Shown: in pieces, positions 9,436 through 19,494 of the stretch
Position numbering within the stretch: position 1 is the stretch's first letter
Layout: every line of letters starts with the position of its first letter
Assembly: GCF_000506985.1 (NCBI RefSeq)
Contig: NZ_KI650980.1
Coordinates: 682,001-746,000 of the forward strand
Length of the DNA stretch: 64,000 nt
Origin: Advenella kashmirensis W13003
Lineage (GTDB): Bacteria; Pseudomonadota; Gammaproteobacteria; Burkholderiales; Burkholderiaceae_B
Direction: 5' to 3'
Position numbers and translations under genes: made by a program
Notes under the pieces: model-generated
Databases searched by the model: none
What the model was told of the DNA's origin: nothing
What the model saw: the letters and a program-made list of their open reading frames with translations, nothing else

Positions 9436-10218
9436 ATGAAAATTGCTACGTGGAATGTCAATTCGCTCACCGTCAGGCTGCCCCAGGTACTGGCCTGGCT
9501 GGATCAGCATAGTATCGATATACTCTGCATACAGGAGCTCAAACAGGTTAACGAGAAATTTCCACGGGACGCTTTTCAGGAGCTGGGTTACGACGCTGTC
9601 TGGACGGGTCAGAAAACCTATAACGGCGTGGCCATTCTTTCACGCAGTTCGCTGCAGGACGTGGTTATCAATAACCCACTCTATCCGGATACCCAGCAGC
9701 GGCTGATCAGCGCCACCTGCGAGACCACGGCCGGCCCGTTACGTGTCATCTGTGCCTACTGCCCGAACGGCAGTTCGCTGGACAGCGAAAAATACCTCTA
9801 CAAGCTCGAATGGTACGCGGCGCTCAACCAGTTCGTGGAAGCACAATTGAAATTGTTCCCGAATCTGGCCATTTGCGGCGACTACAACATTGCGCCGGAA
9901 GATCGGGACGTACACGCCAAATATACGGGTGATATCCTTATTTCCCCCAAAGAACGGGAGGCCTTGCAGTCGCTCAGCGGCCTGGGGCTGACCGATTCCT
10001 TCCGACTGTTCGAGCAGGACGAGAAACTGTTCAGTTGGTGGGACTACCGTATGATGGGTTTTAGAAGAAATGCAGGACTGCGCATCGACCATATCCTGCT
10101 GACACCGTCGCTTGCCGCACAATGTACCGCCTGCGAGATTGATAAAGTGCCCCGCGGTAACGAACAGCCATCCGATCACGCGCCTGTCGTGGCGACATTG
10201 TCGATGTCTTTTGCCTGA
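9436..10218 (+). CDS. xth: Exodeoxyribonuclease III (Xth/ExoIII family)
   Basis: AP endonuclease and 3'-5' exonuclease of base-excision repair, 260 residues. The EEP-fold residues are in order: WNVNSLTVR, IQELK (metal-binding Glu), DYNIAPEDRDV, the SWWDYR block, and C-terminal RIDHILLT and SDHAPV with the catalytic His. Divergent from the thiolase and sharing its 97-bp promoter region. An AGGA lies upstream of the start. A strong bidirectional terminator follows. Confidence 0.95.
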   Translation: MKIATWNVNSLTVRLPQVLAWLDQHSIDILCIQELKQVNEKFPRDAFQELGYDAVWTGQKTYNGVAILSRSSLQDVVINNPLYPDTQQRLISATCETTAGPLRVICAYCPNGSSLDSEKYLYKLEWYAALNQFVEAQLKLFPNLAICGDYNIAPEDRDVHAKYTGDILISPKEREALQSLSGLGLTDSFRLFEQDEKLFSWWDYRMMGFRRNAGLRIDHILLTPSLAAQCTACEIDKVPRGNEQPSDHAPVVATLSMSFA

Positions 10219-10256
10219 ACCTGGCTTGATTGCCTTAAACCAGCAGACCCGAAAGC

Positions 10257-10284
10257 AAAAAGGCCGGTGATGAGCCGGCCTTTT
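10257..10284. terminator. Bidirectional terminator between xth and the SecD-like lipoprotein gene
   Basis: GGCCGG-(7 nt)-CCGGCC, flanked by A5 on the left and T4 on the right, works on paper for both convergent genes. Confidence 0.8.
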
Positions 10285-10317
10285 GCTATGCGAGGGTTCA
10301 CAAACACGCTGCCTGCG

Positions 10318-10881
10318 TTATTCTCCGTCCAGGATCTGGTCTTCAAAACTGGTGGCGGCCTGTTCGCTGGACATGGGGACATACAACACCCCTGACGTAA
10401 TGGGTTTACCGATATTGATAATGGAGACAAGACGGTTTTTCTGTGTCACAGCAAAACTTTTACCAATATTATTGCTGGTCAGCGTTGACAGGCGGTCTCT
10501 GCCCGACGCAGAAAACTCCAGTTTGACAAATGCCTTGCCGGCGCTATTGCGGGTGGCGACAGCATTTTGCAAATCATTGCGGGTCAGCGTTTGGCGGGGA
10601 TCGACATAAACCAGCACACCGTTCTGGCGCACGGCCGTGTAGCCTTCGGTAGGCGTGCGCGTCGCAACATACATGATCAGTGACGACGAGGCCACAGAGG
10701 ACGATGGAGCCGGCGGCTTGGAAACCGGGGCTGAAGATGGCGGCGGCGTGGTGGGTACGTCACTGACCCGTGTACCACTGCCGGATGAACGATTCTTCAG
10801 CATGTGATCCATGGTGTCACAGCCCGACAGAGCCAGGGCAGCGACAATGGCAGCAAAGAGTAACCCTTTATTGGTGTGCAT
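10318..10881 (-). CDS. Lipoprotein with SecD P1-head-like domain
   Basis: The signal peptide ends in a lipobox (LSGC, Cys21). A Ser/Pro-rich linker (about 33-68) leads to a domain of about 110 residues. Within it, VKLEFSASGRDRLSTLTSNNIGKSFAV and IINIGKPITSG resemble the head subdomain of the SecDF periplasmic P1 region. No membrane helices follow, so this is a free lipid-anchored copy of a SecD-like module. Function unknown. The similarity is judged by eye; it might reflect a shared small fold rather than a role in secretion. 187 residues, on its own between two terminated or divergent units. Confidence 0.65.
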   Translation of the reverse strand: MHTNKGLLFAAIVAALALSGCDTMDHMLKNRSSGSGTRVSDVPTTPPPSSAPVSKPPAPSSSVASSSLIMYVATRTPTEGYTAVRQNGVLVYVDPRQTLTRNDLQNAVATRNSAGKAFVKLEFSASGRDRLSTLTSNNIGKSFAVTQKNRLVSIINIGKPITSGVLYVPMSSEQAATSFEDQILDGE

Positions 10882-10966
10882 GATCGGTTTCCTTCATTCA
10901 GGTTGAGTGCGTATGGCGGACATTATAAGATATTGTGGAAAATCCGCATCAAGACCGCCCGACCGG

Positions 10967-11692
10967 TTATAAAAAGCGTTCGTGATTTTTCAGATAACGC
11001 CACTTGCCGGGCGGCAAATCGGCCAGTGTGACATTTCCCATGCGTACCCGTTTCAAACCGATGACATTGAGTCCCACCATCTGGCACATGCGACGGATCT
11101 GGCGTTTCTTGCCTTCCTGCAGGATAAACTTGAGCTGATCATCGTTCTGCCAGGACACCTGCGCGGGTCGCAGCACATCACCGTCCAGCGACAGGCCATG
11201 ATTAAGCAATTGCAGTCCATTGCCGCTGATCTTGCCTTCGACGCGTACCAGATATTCTTTCTCCACCTCGGAGTCTTCGCCAATCAACTGGCGCGCCACC
11301 CGCCCATCCTGCGTCAGCACCAGCAAGCCCTGCGAATCTATATCCAGCCTGCCAGCGGGAGCAAGCCCGCGCAAATGGGATGAATTGAAGGTATGCTTGT
11401 CTTTGTCATACTGACGATCCGGCGTCACGAGTGTGACTGCCGGGCGGTAGCCGTCTTCTGCCTGGCCCGAGACGTAACCTACCGGTTTGTTCAGGATAAT
11501 GGTCACGCGTGCGGTCTGCCGGGCCTGGGCTGACTTGTCCAGTGTAATGGCCTGATTGGGCCAGGCTTTTTCGCCCAGCGTTGCCACCCGTCCATCGACC
11601 CTGACCCAGCCTCGCTCGATATAGGCATCGGCTTCACGCCGGGAACATAGTCCACGCTCTGCAAGCAGCTTTGATATTCTTGTCTTTTCCAT
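10967..11692 (-). CDS. rluF: 23S rRNA pseudouridine synthase, RsuA/RluF family
   Basis: 241 residues: an N-terminal S4 RNA-binding domain ([20 protein letters not shown]), then the RsuA-type catalytic domain with the conserved Asp in [13 protein letters not shown] (about 118) and the C-terminal block [15 protein letters not shown]. The family modifies uridines in rRNA. The S4 plus insert pattern fits RluF/RluB better than RsuA, but the target base cannot be fixed by eye. It is divergent from ubiC, whose 5' region lies just outside its start. Confidence 0.85.
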   Translation of the reverse strand: MEKTRISKLLAERGLCSRREADAYIERGWVRVDGRVATLGEKAWPNQAITLDKSAQARQTARVTIILNKPVGYVSGQAEDGYRPAVTLVTPDRQYDKDKHTFNSSHLRGLAPAGRLDIDSQGLLVLTQDGRVARQLIGEDSEVEKEYLVRVEGKISGNGLQLLNHGLSLDGDVLRPAQVSWQNDDQLKFILQEGKKRQIRRMCQMVGLNVIGLKRVRMGNVTLADLPPGKWRYLKNHERFL

Positions 11693-11805
11693 TTGATTCC
11701 GTTTGCATTCGCAAATTTGCTATAGTGTCTGTCTTGTCCGGCTGGTCCGGGCGTTTCTGTCCGCTTGCGATCAACACGTTGACGCAAGCCTATCCGCAGT
11801 TCCGC

Positions 11806-12387
11806 ATGTCGTCACTCATGAAGCCTGAACCTCTTTCTCCCGGCTGGCTGAATCGCCCGCCGCCCAAGCTTGATCCGATCCAGAAATACTGGCTGTTTCG
11901 TCCGGGTCCGTTGACCCAGGGGCTGCGCCGGCAAGGCGAAGTACGCATCCAGGTCTTGGGTGAGTTTGCCGAGGCCGTCAGCCAGGATGAAAGACTGACG
12001 ATCAGACAGGAAGTTGGCACGGTCGTATGGGTACGGGAAATCTGTATGTCGATTGACGGTACGCCTGCTGTGGTCGCCCGCAGCATCACGCCATTGTGTG
12101 CTGCAAGATCGGTCTGGCAGGCCGTTCGCCGGCTGCGTACCCGACCCCTGGCCGACATCCTGTATCACGATCCGGCTATTGTACGATCAGTGTTCGAATC
12201 GTGCATAGCGAAATCCCCGATGCCGATATATAAAGCGGTGATTCGCGCCGGCCAATTGCCCTTCCCAGCGCCCGCCAGGTTGCCGACCCGCCGCTCGGTA
12301 TTCTGGAAAAATGGCCAGCCGCTGCAGGTCACTGAATGTTTTCTGCCTGCATTCTGGTCCACGTTACTGAAGCACCCCCGGGCCTGA
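11806..12387 (+). CDS. ubiC: Chorismate lyase (chorismate--pyruvate lyase)
   Basis: Converts chorismate to 4-hydroxybenzoate and pyruvate, the first committed step of ubiquinone synthesis. The match to the family is seen in three blocks: VWVREICMSIDGTPAVVARSITP, RPLADILYH, and RRSVFWKNGQPLQVTECFLP with the catalytic Glu. The longer open frame begins at 11671, but family length (about 165-195) favours the ATG at 11806 (193 residues); an ATG 12 bp later is also possible. The Shine-Dalgarno is weak. Converges with the PII gene with only 24 bp between. Confidence 0.85.
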   Translation: MSSLMKPEPLSPGWLNRPPPKLDPIQKYWLFRPGPLTQGLRRQGEVRIQVLGEFAEAVSQDERLTIRQEVGTVVWVREICMSIDGTPAVVARSITPLCAARSVWQAVRRLRTRPLADILYHDPAIVRSVFESCIAKSPMPIYKAVIRAGQLPFPAPARLPTRRSVFWKNGQPLQVTECFLPAFWSTLLKHPRA

Positions 12388-12411
12388 TTGCCGGTGTCGC
12401 GTAGTTTGATT

Positions 12412-12765
<354 letters not shown>

Positions 12766-12825
12766 TTACGAGGCCATGACCCCGCTTTTACTGGAAAAGA
12801 ATAGCATATTTTTTGGAAACATCAT

Positions 12826-14487
12826 CTAGAATCGATAGCCATTGGTTATCGGAAACCGCCAGTCCCGGCCGAAAGCGCGTGTCGTAACCTTCGGCCCCGG
12901 CGCACCCTGGCGCCGCTTGTATTCATTGATGCGCAGCAACCTGGCCACCTTCTCTACGTCTTCACGTGCAAAGCCCGCATTGACGATGGCTTCCACAGAG
13001 TCGTTGTGCTCCATCAGGTGTTCCAGGATTGCGTCCAATACCTCGTAATCCGGCAGGCTATCCTGGTCAGTCTGGTCTTCGCGTAATTCCGCGGACGGAG
13101 GACGCGTAATAATTCGCTCGGGTATGACCGGCGATTGGGTATTGCGCCAGCGTGCCAGACTGAACACCAGTGTTTTGGGAATGTCTTTCAGGGGAGCGTA
13201 GCCACCCACCATATCGCCGTACAGCGTGCAATAGCCCGTGGCCAGTTCTGATTTGTTGCCCGTGGTCAGAACGATAGCGTTGAATTTGTTTGAGAGCGCC
13301 ATCAGGAGCACACCGCGAATCCGCGCCTGCAGATTCTCTTCTGTCGTATCTTGCGGCAAATCGCCAAATAGCGGCGACAAGGCGTCCAGATAAGTGTTGA
13401 ACATCGGTGAAATGGCGATGTCATCGTAGCGCACGCTCAGGCCTTGCACCATCTCTTGTGCGTCCTGTAACGAGATGTCGGCCGTGAAGCGCGAGGGCAT
13501 CATGACCGCATGCAGGTTCTCGGCGCCGATCGCGTCCACGGCGACAGCCAGGACAACCGCCGAATCAATACCGCCGGACAGTCCCAGGACCGCTTTCTGA
13601 AAGAAGTTTTTGCCCAGATAGTCCCGTGTTCCCATGACCAGGCCTCGCCAGATTTCAGCTTCCGGTGCCTCATTATTCCGGGGCGTGAGCGGCACCGACC
13701 TGGTTTTGCCAAACGGCAGCGGCGCCTGGCTCAGCAACTGGCCCGACTGACTGATGCCGACGCTGCCGATGGCTTCGCAAAAGCTATTGAGTTCAGAGAC
13801 GACCTCACCCTTCGCATTCAGGACAAACGAGTGACCATCAAAGACCAACTCGTCCTGACCGCCGACCAGATTACAGTAAATGGCCGACATGCCGGTGTCG
13901 CTGACATTTCGGCGTACGATTCCCAGGCGAATATCATGTTTGCGAACGACGTAGGGCGAGGCATTGAGAATCAGCAGCGTTTGCGCCCCGGCCTGCCTTG
14001 CCGCGGTGGCGGCACTGGCAAACCAGACATCTTCGCAAATGGCCACGCCAAATGTGTGTTGCCGAACGGTAAAGACCAGCGACTTGCGACCGGCTGTGAA
14101 ATAGCGTTTCTCGTCGAACACGGAATAGTTCGGCAGTTCCTGTTTCAGATATGTGCCCAGATTGTCGCCATTCAGAAATACACTGGCCGCGTTGAACGTG
14201 CCCTTTTCCGTGCCGGCGACATGGCCTACAACGACATGCAAATCCTGAAAGCGGGACAGCGACTCCTGAAGCGACGTCAGGGCTGCTTGCTGATCTGCCA
14301 GAAACTGGCAGCGCAAAAGCAGATCTTCCGGCGCATACCCCGTGAGGGCAAGCTCTGGAAGCAGCAGGATGTCATGGCCCTGCTCGTGCGCCAGTGCGGC
14401 AGCTTCAATGATGCGACTGGCGTTGCCGGCCAGGTCGCCGACCTTCTGATTGATTTGTGCAAACGCGATACTGACCGACGGTTCCAT
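12826..14487 (-). CDS. nadE: Glutamine-dependent NAD+ synthetase
   Basis: Amidates nicotinate adenine dinucleotide to NAD+, using glutamine. The N-terminal nitrilase-type glutaminase has its Glu in LLPELALTGY, Lys in FDEKRYF and nucleophilic Cys in VAICEDVWF. The C-terminal synthetase has the P-loop LGLSGGIDSAVVLAVAVDA and KSELATGYCTLYGDM. The ATG at 14487 gives 553 residues, normal for the two-domain form; an in-frame GTG 39 bp earlier is less likely. Divergent from argH; upstream of the PII gene. Confidence 0.93.
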   Translation of the reverse strand: MEPSVSIAFAQINQKVGDLAGNASRIIEAAALAHEQGHDILLLPELALTGYAPEDLLLRCQFLADQQAALTSLQESLSRFQDLHVVVGHVAGTEKGTFNAASVFLNGDNLGTYLKQELPNYSVFDEKRYFTAGRKSLVFTVRQHTFGVAICEDVWFASAATAARQAGAQTLLILNASPYVVRKHDIRLGIVRRNVSDTGMSAIYCNLVGGQDELVFDGHSFVLNAKGEVVSELNSFCEAIGSVGISQSGQLLSQAPLPFGKTRSVPLTPRNNEAPEAEIWRGLVMGTRDYLGKNFFQKAVLGLSGGIDSAVVLAVAVDAIGAENLHAVMMPSRFTADISLQDAQEMVQGLSVRYDDIAISPMFNTYLDALSPLFGDLPQDTTEENLQARIRGVLLMALSNKFNAIVLTTGNKSELATGYCTLYGDMVGGYAPLKDIPKTLVFSLARWRNTQSPVIPERIITRPPSAELREDQTDQDSLPDYEVLDAILEHLMEHNDSVEAIVNAGFAREDVEKVARLLRINEYKRRQGAPGPKVTTRAFGRDWRFPITNGYRF

Positions 14488-14599
14488 TTTCTCGCTCTGT
14501 TTCTTTCGCAAACTACCGATTATCACACAAGCATCTGAAATCAGCGTCTAAAATACCGGGAATGTTTACAAATACCGAGACCGGACAGATCAGCACACT

Positions 14600-16012
14600 A
14601 TGACAGAGAGCCTTCCCCCAAGCAATCAATTCGACAAAAAAGCCCAGGCCTGGTCGGCCCGTTTTTCTGAGCCCGTTTCCGAACTGGTCAAGCGCTATAC
14701 CGCTTCAGTAGATTTTGACAAGCGCCTGGCGCGCTTTGATATTCAGGGCTCGCTGGCCCATGCAACCATGCTGGCGACAGCAGGCGTCATTTCCCAGGAC
14801 GATCGGGCAGCCATTGAACAAGGCATGCAACAGATTCTTCAGGAAATCGATGCGGGCACCTTTACCTGGCTGCTGGACCTGGAAGACGTTCACCTCAATA
14901 TCGAAAAGCGACTGGTCGAACTGATCGGTGACGCCGGAAAACGCCTGCACACGGGGCGTTCGCGCAATGATCAGGTGGCCACGGACATCCGGCTTTGGCT
15001 TCGCTCGGAAATCGATATTTCGCTGGAACTGATTGCGTCGCTGCGCCGCGCACTGGCGCAGGTCGCCCTTGAACATCACGACACCATTATGCCCGGCTTT
15101 ACGCACCTGCAAGTGGCCCAACCGGTCACGTTCGGTCATCATCTTCTGGCCTACGCAGAAATGTTTGCCCGCGATGCCGAACGCTTGCAGGATTGCCGCA
15201 AGCGCTGCAATCGCCTGCCGCTGGGCGCTGCGGCACTGGCCGGCACCTCCTACCCCATTGATCGCGAACAGGTCGCGCAATTGCTGGAATTTGACGGCGT
15301 CTGCCGCAACTCACTGGATGCCGTATCCGACCGGGATTTTGCCATTGAGTTTTGCGCCGCGACCGCGCTGGTCATGACGCATATCTCTCGCCTGTCTGAA
15401 GAACTGATCCTGTGGATGAGCCCACGCGTCGGTTTCATCGACCTGGCTGATCGCTTCTGCACCGGCAGCTCCATCATGCCGCAAAAGAAAAACCCCGATG
15501 TACCGGAACTGGCGCGCGGCAAGACCGGCCGAGTCAACGGCAATCTGATCGGCCTGCTGACGCTGATGAAAGGCCAGCCCCTGGCCTACAACAAAGACAA
15601 TCAGGAAGATAAAGAAGGCTTGTTCGACTCCGCCGATACGCTCCGCGATACGCTGACCATTTTTGCTGACATGATTGGCGGCATTCGCGTGCGCAAAGAG
15701 GCAATGCGCGAGGCAGCGCTGATGGGGTTTTCAACCGCAACCGATCTGGCTGATTATCTGGTCAAAAAAGGCCTGCCCTTTCGCGATGCGCACGAAACGG
15801 TCGCACTGGCGGTGCGCCATTGTGAAGACAAGCAATGCGATCTGGCCGATCTGACGCTGGAGGAAATGCGCAAGTTCAATGCCTCCATCGATAGCGATGT
15901 ATTCAGTGTGCTTACCCTTGAAGGCTCGGTTTCTTCTCGCGCCCATATCGGCGGCACAGCACCGGCGCGTGTCAAAGCCGAAGCAGAACGCGTACTGGCT
16001 GAGCTCGCCTGA
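14600..16012 (+). CDS. argH: Argininosuccinate lyase
   Basis: Last step of arginine synthesis, splitting argininosuccinate into arginine and fumarate. 470 residues of the fumarase/aspartase superfamily. Visible are [14 protein letters not shown] near residue 118, the [10 protein letters not shown] block with the catalytic His, and the signature [12 protein letters not shown] with the mobile-loop catalytic Ser. Monocistronic: divergent from nadE and closed by a strong terminator. The ribosome-binding site is poor. Confidence 0.96.
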   Translation: MTESLPPSNQFDKKAQAWSARFSEPVSELVKRYTASVDFDKRLARFDIQGSLAHATMLATAGVISQDDRAAIEQGMQQILQEIDAGTFTWLLDLEDVHLNIEKRLVELIGDAGKRLHTGRSRNDQVATDIRLWLRSEIDISLELIASLRRALAQVALEHHDTIMPGFTHLQVAQPVTFGHHLLAYAEMFARDAERLQDCRKRCNRLPLGAAALAGTSYPIDREQVAQLLEFDGVCRNSLDAVSDRDFAIEFCAATALVMTHISRLSEELILWMSPRVGFIDLADRFCTGSSIMPQKKNPDVPELARGKTGRVNGNLIGLLTLMKGQPLAYNKDNQEDKEGLFDSADTLRDTLTIFADMIGGIRVRKEAMREAALMGFSTATDLADYLVKKGLPFRDAHETVALAVRHCEDKQCDLADLTLEEMRKFNASIDSDVFSVLTLEGSVSSRAHIGGTAPARVKAEAERVLAELA

Positions 16013-16040
16013 CGCACGAACATCGAACATCAATCAGAAA

Positions 16041-16079
16041 AATAGCGGCGCCTGATATATCGGCACCGCTATTTTTTTG
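16041..16079 (+). terminator. Rho-independent terminator of argH
   Basis: Stem AATAGCGG/CCGCTATT, extended by GCC/GGC across one mismatch, 9-nt loop, followed by seven T residues. Confidence 0.85.
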
Positions 16080-16150
16080 CATCGTATTTGCATGGGCAGC
16101 GCACGCCGCCCCTGTTCTATCACGAATGTGTTTGGGTGAACCGCACGCCG

Positions 16151-17518
16151 CTATTGTGTATCCAATTGCGAATCGTCTACTGAATACGGTTGTGGCGCTG
16201 GCCCATTACCACGCTCAAAAACTGCGATGGACTCTACATGCCCGGTGTGCGGGAACATGTTCACCACACCAGCAGCATTCAGACGATAACCACCTTCATG
16301 AACCAGTATTCCGGCGTCACGGGCCAGCGTAGAGGGATTACAGGATACATAGACAATTTTTTCAGGACGCTCATGTTGCTCCAATTGCGCCAACGCCTGG
16401 GCCACGGCCTGCGCACCCTCGCGCGGTGGATCAATCAGCATGCGATCAAAATGCCCCAATTCCCGCAGCCAGGCCACATCGACTTCAAACAGATTCAGCG
16501 TAGCGAAGCGGGTTTTGTTTTGCAGGCCATGCTGGCTGGCAGCCTGTAAGGCACGGTCCGTGAGCGCACTGCTGCCCTCAATACCGACCACTTCGCGTGA
16601 CAATGTCGCCAGCGGCAATGTGAAATTGCCCAAGCCACAGAACAGGTCCGCTACCCGGTCACCGGTCCGAACATCAAGCAAATTCAGGGCTTTGGCGATC
16701 AGAGAACGGTTGATGAAATAATTGACCTGGGTAAAATCGGTTGGCTTGTAAGGCATGGTCAGGCCAAATTGCGGTAACCGGTAATATAAGGAATCGGCCT
16801 GTTCCGCATGCAGGGGCTTGACGGTATCGGGGCCTTTGGACTGCAGCCACCACACGACATTATGCTGATTCGAGAACGCATCCAGTTTTTGCAGATCCTG
16901 CTCAGAAAGCGGCTCCAGGTGCCGCAGCAGCAGAGCAGTAGTTGCATCACCGACGGCAACTTCGATTTGCGGTATTTTTTCGTCAATACTCAGGCTGCCG
17001 ATGAGTGCCCGTAGCGGCACCAGCATATCGGACACATAAGGCGGCAGCACGTGGCATTCGGTCATGTCGGTGACATATCGGCTCTTGCGCTCGTGAAATC
17101 CCACCAGCACCTTACCCTTTTTTATGACTTTGCGCACAGACAGGCGGGCACGATAGCGATAGCCCCAGGACGGACCCTGCAACGGCGGCAATACCGTGGG
17201 TACCCGCATTTTGGCAATATGAGTAAAACAATCTTCCAGTGCACGCTGCTTGATGGCGACCTGGGCAGTGACGTCCAGATGCTGCATCACGCAGCCGCCA
17301 CAGGTGCCAAAATTCGGACAGCGCGGCGTTACCCGCTGGCTGGATTCCTGGCGGATCGAGGTGACGCGCGCGATCTCGTAAGACGGCTTGCGCCGGACAA
17401 TATCGGCTGTCACTATTTCCGAGGGCAGCGCACCTTCGACAAAAATGGCCTTTCCGTCGCGCCGGGCAATGCCGCGCGCGTCCAGATCAAGGGATTCGAT
17501 GGTAAATATTTCCTGCAT
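16151..17518 (-). CDS. rlmD: 23S rRNA (uracil-1939-C5)-methyltransferase RlmD
   Basis: SAM-dependent RNA m5U methyltransferase, 455 residues. An N-terminal TRAM domain is followed by the iron-sulfur cysteines CPNFGTCGGC near residues 88-97, the SAM site LFCGLGNFTLPL, the DPPREGA block and the catalytic Cys in VSCNPSTLARD. The extra cluster cysteines distinguish RlmD from RlmC/TrmA only partly, but the residue pattern and length fit RlmD. In related genera this gene lies near nlpD and rpoS, which agrees with the neighbourhood here. Confidence 0.92.
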   Translation of the reverse strand: MQEIFTIESLDLDARGIARRDGKAIFVEGALPSEIVTADIVRRKPSYEIARVTSIRQESSQRVTPRCPNFGTCGGCVMQHLDVTAQVAIKQRALEDCFTHIAKMRVPTVLPPLQGPSWGYRYRARLSVRKVIKKGKVLVGFHERKSRYVTDMTECHVLPPYVSDMLVPLRALIGSLSIDEKIPQIEVAVGDATTALLLRHLEPLSEQDLQKLDAFSNQHNVVWWLQSKGPDTVKPLHAEQADSLYYRLPQFGLTMPYKPTDFTQVNYFINRSLIAKALNLLDVRTGDRVADLFCGLGNFTLPLATLSREVVGIEGSSALTDRALQAASQHGLQNKTRFATLNLFEVDVAWLRELGHFDRMLIDPPREGAQAVAQALAQLEQHERPEKIVYVSCNPSTLARDAGILVHEGGYRLNAAGVVNMFPHTGHVESIAVFERGNGPAPQPYSVDDSQLDTQ

Positions 17519-17658
17519 GGCTGGCCTCTGTATACTGAAGGCGTTATTTTAATGAGCCTGTCCGCCAAGTTGGTCGGAAAACGCAACATTGCAAAACAAT
17601 TGTCATGGAACCAGCCACTTTCGCTATAGCTGCCCGGTCATCTACCTGCCCGTCAGGG

Positions 17659-17690
17659 AAAAAAAAGCCCGTCAGCACATACTGACGGGC
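17659..17690 (-). terminator. Terminator of the Spy-like gene
   Basis: On the minus strand a perfect 9-bp stem (GCCCGTCAG/CTGACGGGC) with a 6-nt loop, followed by eight T residues. It lies 70 bp past the stop of the His-rich gene and ahead of rlmD. Confidence 0.85.
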
Positions 17691-17762
17691 TTGTCGCAGT
17701 GGCGCAATCGCCGTTGCAACCTGTCTCACTTCCCGAAAGACAGACCACAACCGCGCCTGTGC

Positions 17763-18497
17763 TTACTGTTTGGTGGGTGCTTCTGCTGCAGGCTTGTCGT
17801 CGGCAGCTGGTGTTGCAGCCGAGTCGGTTTTTTCCGCTGCTTTCATCGCGGCGCGTTTTTCTTCGAACTGCTTGCGGTGCTCTTCCCACTTGGCTGAGCG
17901 CTCCTTGAAGTATTTCACGACAGTGGCTTTCTGATCAGCGTTGAAGGTATCCCAAAGGCCAAGCCATTTGGTTTCCTCATCTGCATGTTTCTTCTCAAAA
18001 CCGTCGCGCATGTCCTTTTGGGCAGCCAGCAGGGCTTTGGGATCGATATTGCCCGAATCCAGCTGTTTGCGACGTTCTTCCTGATACTGGCGGAACGCTT
18101 CACGATTAGGCTCGCGGGCGGCTTTCTGTTCATCCTGAATGGTTTTGAGTGTGGCTTTCTGCTCGTCGGTCAATTTCAGCTCGTCGACAAGTTTCTGGCT
18201 GCCGCCACCCAGACCAGGAATGACGATCGCGGCATGATGCATCTTACCCATGCGGTGGTGACCACGTTTGTGATCTCCCTTATGGTGTTTGCCGGTATGA
18301 TGAGGTTTGCCGTCGCCAATGCGATGATGTTCCATCTTGCCGGCCGAATTGTTTTCAATCTGCACCGAAGGACTAATCGGATTGGATTCCGTTTCGGGTT
18401 TGACGGACTGAGCCATTGCGCTCGTTGCAACGGCAGCAGACAACGCACTGGCCAGAAGGGATTTTACAAAAAAAGAACCTGAGAAATGAACAGCCAT
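17763..18497 (-). CDS. Spy/CpxP-family periplasmic protein with His-rich segment
   Basis: A signal peptide (cleavage after ATSAMA, about residue 29) is followed by a stretch with about 11 His in 35 residues (roughly 55-90; pieces such as HHTGKHHKGDHKRGHH), then two LTxxQ-type helices (LTDEQKATLKTIQDEQ and FNADQKATVVKYFKE). The C-terminus is Ala/Lys/Pro-rich. LTxxQ proteins are periplasmic chaperones or stress sensors (Spy, CpxP, metal-sensing ZraP/CnrX). The His block suggests metal binding, which is inference. A good Shine-Dalgarno (AAGGAG) precedes the ATG. No two-component pair is nearby. Confidence 0.8.
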   Translation of the reverse strand: MAVHFSGSFFVKSLLASALSAAVATSAMAQSVKPETESNPISPSVQIENNSAGKMEHHRIGDGKPHHTGKHHKGDHKRGHHRMGKMHHAAIVIPGLGGGSQKLVDELKLTDEQKATLKTIQDEQKAAREPNREAFRQYQEERRKQLDSGNIDPKALLAAQKDMRDGFEKKHADEETKWLGLWDTFNADQKATVVKYFKERSAKWEEHRKQFEEKRAAMKAAEKTDSAATPAADDKPAAEAPTKQ

Positions 18498-18681
18498 TTT
18501 TATACTCCTTGATTAGTCTGTCAGTGACATCATTCTGAGCGAGAAGCTATTACAAGTGTGTTTCTAAATAATGCTGAAATCTTTCAGTGCGTTTCCTGCT
18601 TGCGTGTTGTTGGTGACGCATCACGCTCGGCATATCGGCCTTAATCGATCAAGGCCAGGGGGTGCCGGGCATTCCGGCGGG

Positions 18682-19455
18682 TCAGCCCCAGGCAGCCAGA
18701 TATTCCTGCCAGTGTGGCTTGTTCAGTGCACTCAGACTGCTGCGCACAAGCGCCACTTCTTCATCATACGCTGTTTTATCGAGTTCGCCTTTCATGAGGC
18801 GAAAACGGCAATAAACCAGCCAGGTATTGACGACATCGGTTTCACAGTAGGCGCGTACTTCGTCCGCCTGTCCATCGCGCCAGGCATCCCATACCTGACT
18901 GCCGTCCATTCCCAGCTTGCCCGGAAAGCCGCAAAGTTTGGCCAATTGGTCCAGGGGTGCATTGGCGCGGCCGTTGAACTTGGCCAGCAGATCCATCAGA
19001 TCGATATGACGGTTGTGATAGCGGCTGATGTAATTGTTGTACTTGAATTCTCGATCATCTTCACCCATATCCCAGTAACGCGGTGCAGACAGCCCATGGA
19101 TCAGACAACGGTAATGCAAAACCGGCAGATCAAAGCCCGAGCCATTCCAGCTGATCAGTCTGGGGGTGTAACGCTCAATGGTTTTGAAAAATCCGGCAAT
19201 GAGCACCGCTTCGTCATCACCCGCTTCACCAAGCGTACGCACCCGAAAGCCATTGTCGTCGCGAAAGACACAACCGATGACGGCAATTTTCTGTAAATGC
19301 AGCGGGAAAAAATCATTGCCGGTTTGTTCGATGCGCAGCGCCCTTGCCTGTTCGATCACTTGAGCGTCGGACAGGCTGTCGTCCCAGCCGTTCAACGCCC
19401 GCAGGCCGTGGGCATCTGGAATGGTTTCGAGATCAAATACAAGCGTGGGAGTCAT
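18682..19455 (-). CDS. PolB-like 3'-5' exonuclease (DnaQ-like, DEDD)
   Basis: 257 residues with the three DEDD exonuclease motifs: ExoI FDLETIPD (residues 6-13), ExoII SWNGSGFDLPVL (about 155-166) and ExoIII YCETDVVNTWLVY. This is the family related to the proofreading domain of family-B polymerases but standing alone. Its role is not known; a repair or nucleic-acid turnover role is inference. It starts 39 bp downstream of nlpD, in the place where rpoS is found in many relatives. Confidence 0.85.
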   Translation of the reverse strand: MTPTLVFDLETIPDAHGLRALNGWDDSLSDAQVIEQARALRIEQTGNDFFPLHLQKIAVIGCVFRDDNGFRVRTLGEAGDDEAVLIAGFFKTIERYTPRLISWNGSGFDLPVLHYRCLIHGLSAPRYWDMGEDDREFKYNNYISRYHNRHIDLMDLLAKFNGRANAPLDQLAKLCGFPGKLGMDGSQVWDAWRDGQADEVRAYCETDVVNTWLVYCRFRLMKGELDKTAYDEEVALVRSSLSALNKPHWQEYLAAWG

Positions 19456-19494
19456 GAATACGTTTCTGCCGTCAAATCGTGCCGACTATCTATA

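Noticed and set aside
13510-14538. Long plus-strand ORF (342 codons) opposite nadE
   Set aside because: Mirror of a clear minus-strand enzyme with intact motifs; its translation is low-complexity and unlike any protein.
17051-17629. Plus-strand ORF opposite rlmD
   Set aside because: Antisense to a well-supported methyltransferase; no motif or ribosome-binding site.
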